17,999 bases of DNA. Source: Patescibacteria group bacterium (lineage in GTDB: Bacteria; Patescibacteriota; Gracilibacteria; JAHISY01). The stretch's first letter is position 1. Each line of letters begins with the position of its first letter. Both the position numbers and the translations under genes were made by a program. The notes under the pieces are model-generated. The model made no database searches. It worked only from the letters and a program-made list of their open reading frames with translations, and was not told where the DNA came from. Location: positions 1-17,999 of the forward strand of contig JAHISY010000040.1 of the NCBI GenBank assembly GCA_018817365.1, in the 5' to 3' direction. This document shows, in pieces, positions 15,653-17,999 of the stretch.

Positions 15653-17143
15653 ATGTGTGGAGTAATCGGCATCGCGGCGGAACACGAGGTAGTCGGTGAA
15701 ATTTACGACGGGCTCGCCACGCTGCAACATCGCGGGCAGGACGCGGCGGGGATGATGGTTTTCGATGGGAATCAATTTCACACGAAACGGGGAAACGGGC
15801 TTGTTCGCGACGTGATTACTGCTGCCGATATTCCCGGGCTGCGCGGCAAAATCGGTATTGGACACGTTCGCTATCCGACTGCGGGGAGTTATTCTGTTGA
15901 CGAGGCGCAGCCTTTTTTCGTGAATTCCCCATTCGGACTCGGTCTCGTCCACAACGGTAATCTCACAAATGCTGAAAAATTGCGGAAAGAATTGGCTCGA
16001 GAAGGACGGCATCTCAATACCGCGAGCGATTCGGAAGTTTTGTTGAATGTTTTTTCCCGCGAATTACGAAGACAATTAACTCCCGAGACATCTCAGAGGT
16101 TAACAGCGAAGAAACTTTTTGCCGCGGCGGAAAAAACCGCGCGGCGAGTCCGTGGCAGTTACGCGGCGGTGATTCTCGTAGCGGAGTACGGAATTCTCGC
16201 AATCCGTGATCCGCACGGTTTGCGACCGCTTGCGGTCGGCGTTCGGAAAAATCGGGAACAAAAAGAATTCGCAGTGGCATCGGAAGATCCCGCGCTCACC
16301 GCGCTCGGTTTCCATTCGCTCGGAGACGTGCAGCCGGGCGAGGCGGTGTGGCTTTCAGCGGCAGGGAAAATTTTGCGGCGGCAACTTGTTCCGAAGAAGT
16401 GGAGTCCTTGCATTTTCGAGTACGTCTATCTCGCGCGACCGGATTCGCAAATCGATGATATCTCTGTTTATCGCTCGCGATTGCGGGCGGGAGAATACCT
16501 CGCGGAAGAGATTAAAAAAGCGAAAATCCAAATTGATGTGGTGGTGCCTGTTCCCGATACTTCCCGCACCTCCGCGCTCACGGTCGCCTCGAAATTAAAA
16601 GTAAAATATCGCGAAGGTCTCATCAAAAACCGCTACATTGGTCGCACTTTCATCATGCCGACACAGGCGAAGCGGCAGAAATCCATCCGCTGCAAACTCA
16701 TTCCGCTGCCGCTCGAACTGCGCCGGAAGAATGTTCTCCTCGTCGACGACTCGATCGTGCGGGGGAATACTTCTCGGCAGATTGTCGAGATGGTGCGCGC
16801 TGCCGGCGCGAAAAAAGTTTATTTTGCTTCTGCCTCGCCGCCGCTGCGATCGCCGTGTGTTTATGGGGTGGATATGCCGAGCAAAAAAGAATTCATCGCG
16901 AACAACCTTTCGATTCCGCAAATTGCCAAGCGGTTGAAAGCGGACGCGGTCTTTTATCTGCCGTTGGCAGATTTGGTAAAATCGTGCGAATTTGGAGGGA
17001 AGAAAATTCCCAAATTTTGCACGGCCTGTTTTGATGGAAAGTACCCGACGAAGGAGGTCGATGCGAAATATTTAAAAATAACGGAGAAACAGCGCGACAA
17101 TTCGCGGGGAGAGGAGCAGGAAGAGCAGATGACGTTACTATGA
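15653..17143 (+). CDS. purF: Amidophosphoribosyltransferase PurF
   Basis: Catalyses the committed step of purine synthesis: PRPP plus glutamine gives 5-phosphoribosylamine. Seen: the N-terminal Ntn glutaminase starting MCGVIGIA, where Cys2 becomes the nucleophile after Met removal, with no longer propeptide. LQHRGQDAAG, HVRYPTAG (71-78) and NGNL (101-104) follow. The phosphoribosyltransferase domain has the PRPP loop VLLVDDSIVRGNTS (361-374). Cysteines 253 (SPCIFEYVYLARPDS), 402 (SPCVYGVDMP), 456 and 459 (KFCTACFDGKYP) match the four ligands of the Bacillus-type iron-sulfur PurF, so a 4Fe-4S cluster is likely. The 496-aa length is normal, with a charged, poorly structured tail. It follows the DUF1643 gene by 13 bases and precedes purD. 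Confidence 0.97.
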   Translation: MCGVIGIAAEHEVVGEIYDGLATLQHRGQDAAGMMVFDGNQFHTKRGNGLVRDVITAADIPGLRGKIGIGHVRYPTAGSYSVDEAQPFFVNSPFGLGLVHNGNLTNAEKLRKELAREGRHLNTASDSEVLLNVFSRELRRQLTPETSQRLTAKKLFAAAEKTARRVRGSYAAVILVAEYGILAIRDPHGLRPLAVGVRKNREQKEFAVASEDPALTALGFHSLGDVQPGEAVWLSAAGKILRRQLVPKKWSPCIFEYVYLARPDSQIDDISVYRSRLRAGEYLAEEIKKAKIQIDVVVPVPDTSRTSALTVASKLKVKYREGLIKNRYIGRTFIMPTQAKRQKSIRCKLIPLPLELRRKNVLLVDDSIVRGNTSRQIVEMVRAAGAKKVYFASASPPLRSPCVYGVDMPSKKEFIANNLSIPQIAKRLKADAVFYLPLADLVKSCEFGGKKIPKFCTACFDGKYPTKEVDAKYLKITEKQRDNSRGEEQEEQMTLL

Positions 17144-17304
17144 ATTATGAATGCAGTTTTTGGTTCGGGATGCTTGGTTTTTTGGAATTTTTGGTTTGCC
17201 GCGTTTCTGGTTGAAATTCCGGAAGTCAACTCGAAGGTTAGTTTAGGCTCTCAGTTTTTCGTGGTTTTTGCTAAAATCCTCTCGCTTTAAATTAAAATCA
17301 AATC
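17144..17304. other. 161-base gap between purF and purD
   Basis: The first half is T/G-rich with three TTTTTGG copies (17157-17163, 17179-17185, 17188-17194), related to the heptads around the DUF1643 gene. A weak inverted repeat, GTTGA at 17210-17214 and TCAAC at 17226-17230, has no T-tract. A 24-codon reading frame (17140-17214) overlaps the purF stop by ATGA, but nothing else supports it. Confidence 0.5.
17269..17277 (+). promoter_or_regulatory. Candidate extended -10 promoter of purD
   Basis: TGCTAAAAT is an extended -10 box identical to the one before the pilus operon. It would start transcription near 17284, about 21 bases before the purD ATG. No good -35 hexamer is seen, which extended -10 promoters can tolerate. 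It suggests purD can be transcribed separately from purF. Confidence 0.4.
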
Positions 17305-17999
17305 ATGAAAATCCTCCTCATCGGCAACGGTGCGCGCGAGCATGCGCTCGGTGAAGCGATTCTCCGCTCACCGCAAAAGCCTGAGCTCATCGTGCTAGCT
17401 GATAAAATCAATCCGGGTTTACAGAGGCTCGCAACGGTGTACGAAAAAGTTGACTCGCTTGCAGACTTAGACGCGCTCAAAAAATTAGTTGAACGCGAGA
17501 AGCCAGAATTCGCTGTTATCGGACCGGAAACTCCGATCGCGGCGGGAGCGGCGGACTTGCTCGAAAGTTTAAACATCGGCTGTCTCGCTCCGCGCAAAAA
17601 TTCTGCGCGTCTCGAATCTTCAAAAAGCTTCACGCGCGATTTGCTGCAAAAACACGACATTCCCGGCAATCCTGAGTTTGCGGTTTTCGTCCAAAATCCA
17701 GAGACCGCGAAAGCGATTCGAACTTTCATGGAGTCGCTCGACGGGCAATTCGTCGTGAAAGCCGATGGATTGAAATCAGGGAAAGGAGTGAAGGTCGTCG
17801 GCGACCATTTGGCTGGTATCGAGGATGGGCTGCATTTCGCGCTGAAATGTTTAGAAGAGGACGGGCGAGTCGTCATCGAAGAAAAATTAATTGGCGAAGA
17901 ATTCTCGGCGATGTTTCTCACCGACGGCAAAACTCTTGCCGCGCTGCCGGTCGCGCAGGATCACAAGCGTGCCTTCGAGGACGATCGTGGTCCGAATAC
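17305..17999 (+). CDS. purD: Phosphoribosylamine-glycine ligase PurD (N-terminal part, cut by window end)
   Basis: Second enzyme of purine synthesis: joins glycine to 5-phosphoribosylamine using ATP, taking the unstable product of PurF made by the preceding gene. The visible 231 residues cover the N-terminal domain (KILLIGNGAREHALGE, 2-17), the FAVIGPETPIAAGAAD stretch (about 69-84), and the ATP-grasp start with VVKADGLKSGKGVKV (150-164). A conserved AQDHKRAFEDDRGPN (217-231) ends at the window edge; the family continues with a Gly-rich stretch. About 190 further residues are expected. The ATG at 17305 gives the correct N-terminus for the family. It follows an A-rich leader without a Shine-Dalgarno, and a candidate promoter lies at 17269-17277. 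Confidence 0.96.
   Translation, partial: MKILLIGNGAREHALGEAILRSPQKPELIVLADKINPGLQRLATVYEKVDSLADLDALKKLVEREKPEFAVIGPETPIAAGAADLLESLNIGCLAPRKNSARLESSKSFTRDLLQKHDIPGNPEFAVFVQNPETAKAIRTFMESLDGQFVVKADGLKSGKGVKVVGDHLAGIEDGLHFALKCLEEDGRVVIEEKLIGEEFSAMFLTDGKTLAALPVAQDHKRAFEDDRGPN

Noticed and set aside
16206..16598. Second plus-strand frame inside purF
   Set aside because: It is an out-of-frame shadow with high Arg/Ser content, and purF is intact across it.
17140..17214. 24-codon reading frame overlapping the purF stop by ATGA
   Set aside because: It is very short and lies in T/G-rich repeat-like DNA. Its Phe/Leu/Trp content is what such DNA gives by chance.
17210..17230. GTTGA/TCAAC hairpin as the purF terminator
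   Set aside because: The five-base stem is weak and no run of T follows.

Overview
The window looks like chromosomal DNA of an uncultivated bacterium, most likely a member of the Candidate Phyla Radiation (Patescibacteria). Peregrinibacteria-like relatives are possible, but the lineage is a guess. The reasons are an unusually large single-pass-anchored alpha-2-macroglobulin, a compact and divergent type IV pilus assembly cluster, starts without Shine-Dalgarno sequences, and AT-rich heptad repeats between genes. TGA is used as a normal stop (macroglobulin, pbpC and purF all end in it), so the UGA=Gly code of Gracilibacteria/Absconditabacteria does not apply. No tRNA, rRNA, CRISPR array or intact insertion sequence was seen.

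Layout. Bases 1-393 hold no intact gene. They carry a decayed minus-strand coding remnant in three reading frames and a pair of inverted repeats. Bases 403-8729 (+) are a two-gene envelope unit: a thioester-containing alpha-2-macroglobulin whose stop overlaps the start of penicillin-binding protein 1C (ATGA). This pairing is known from many bacteria (yfhM-pbpC type) and is thought to link protease trapping with wall repair. Bases 8802-13985 (-) are a convergent type IV pilus/type II secretion-like operon, read from its promoter as a very large PilN-like protein, PilO-like protein, PilB-type ATPase lacking its N-terminal domain, and PilC platform protein. Pilins, the prepilin peptidase, PilM, PilT and a secretin are not in the window.

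A 265-bp divergent promoter region (13986-14250) separates the pilus operon from a plus-strand metabolic block. That block is folD (one-carbon folate supply), a DUF1643 gene flanked by inverted heptad repeats, purF (first step of purine synthesis) and purD (second step, cut by the window end). FolD makes the 10-formyl-THF used later in the purine pathway, so folD, purF and purD form a coherent purine group. The DUF1643 gene sits inside it as a probable insertion.

I found no clear new defence or mobile system. The most notable items are the oversized PilN-like protein, the five-cysteine membrane-anchored macroglobulin, the repeat-bounded DUF1643 gene, and a recurrent TGCTAAAAT promoter element.
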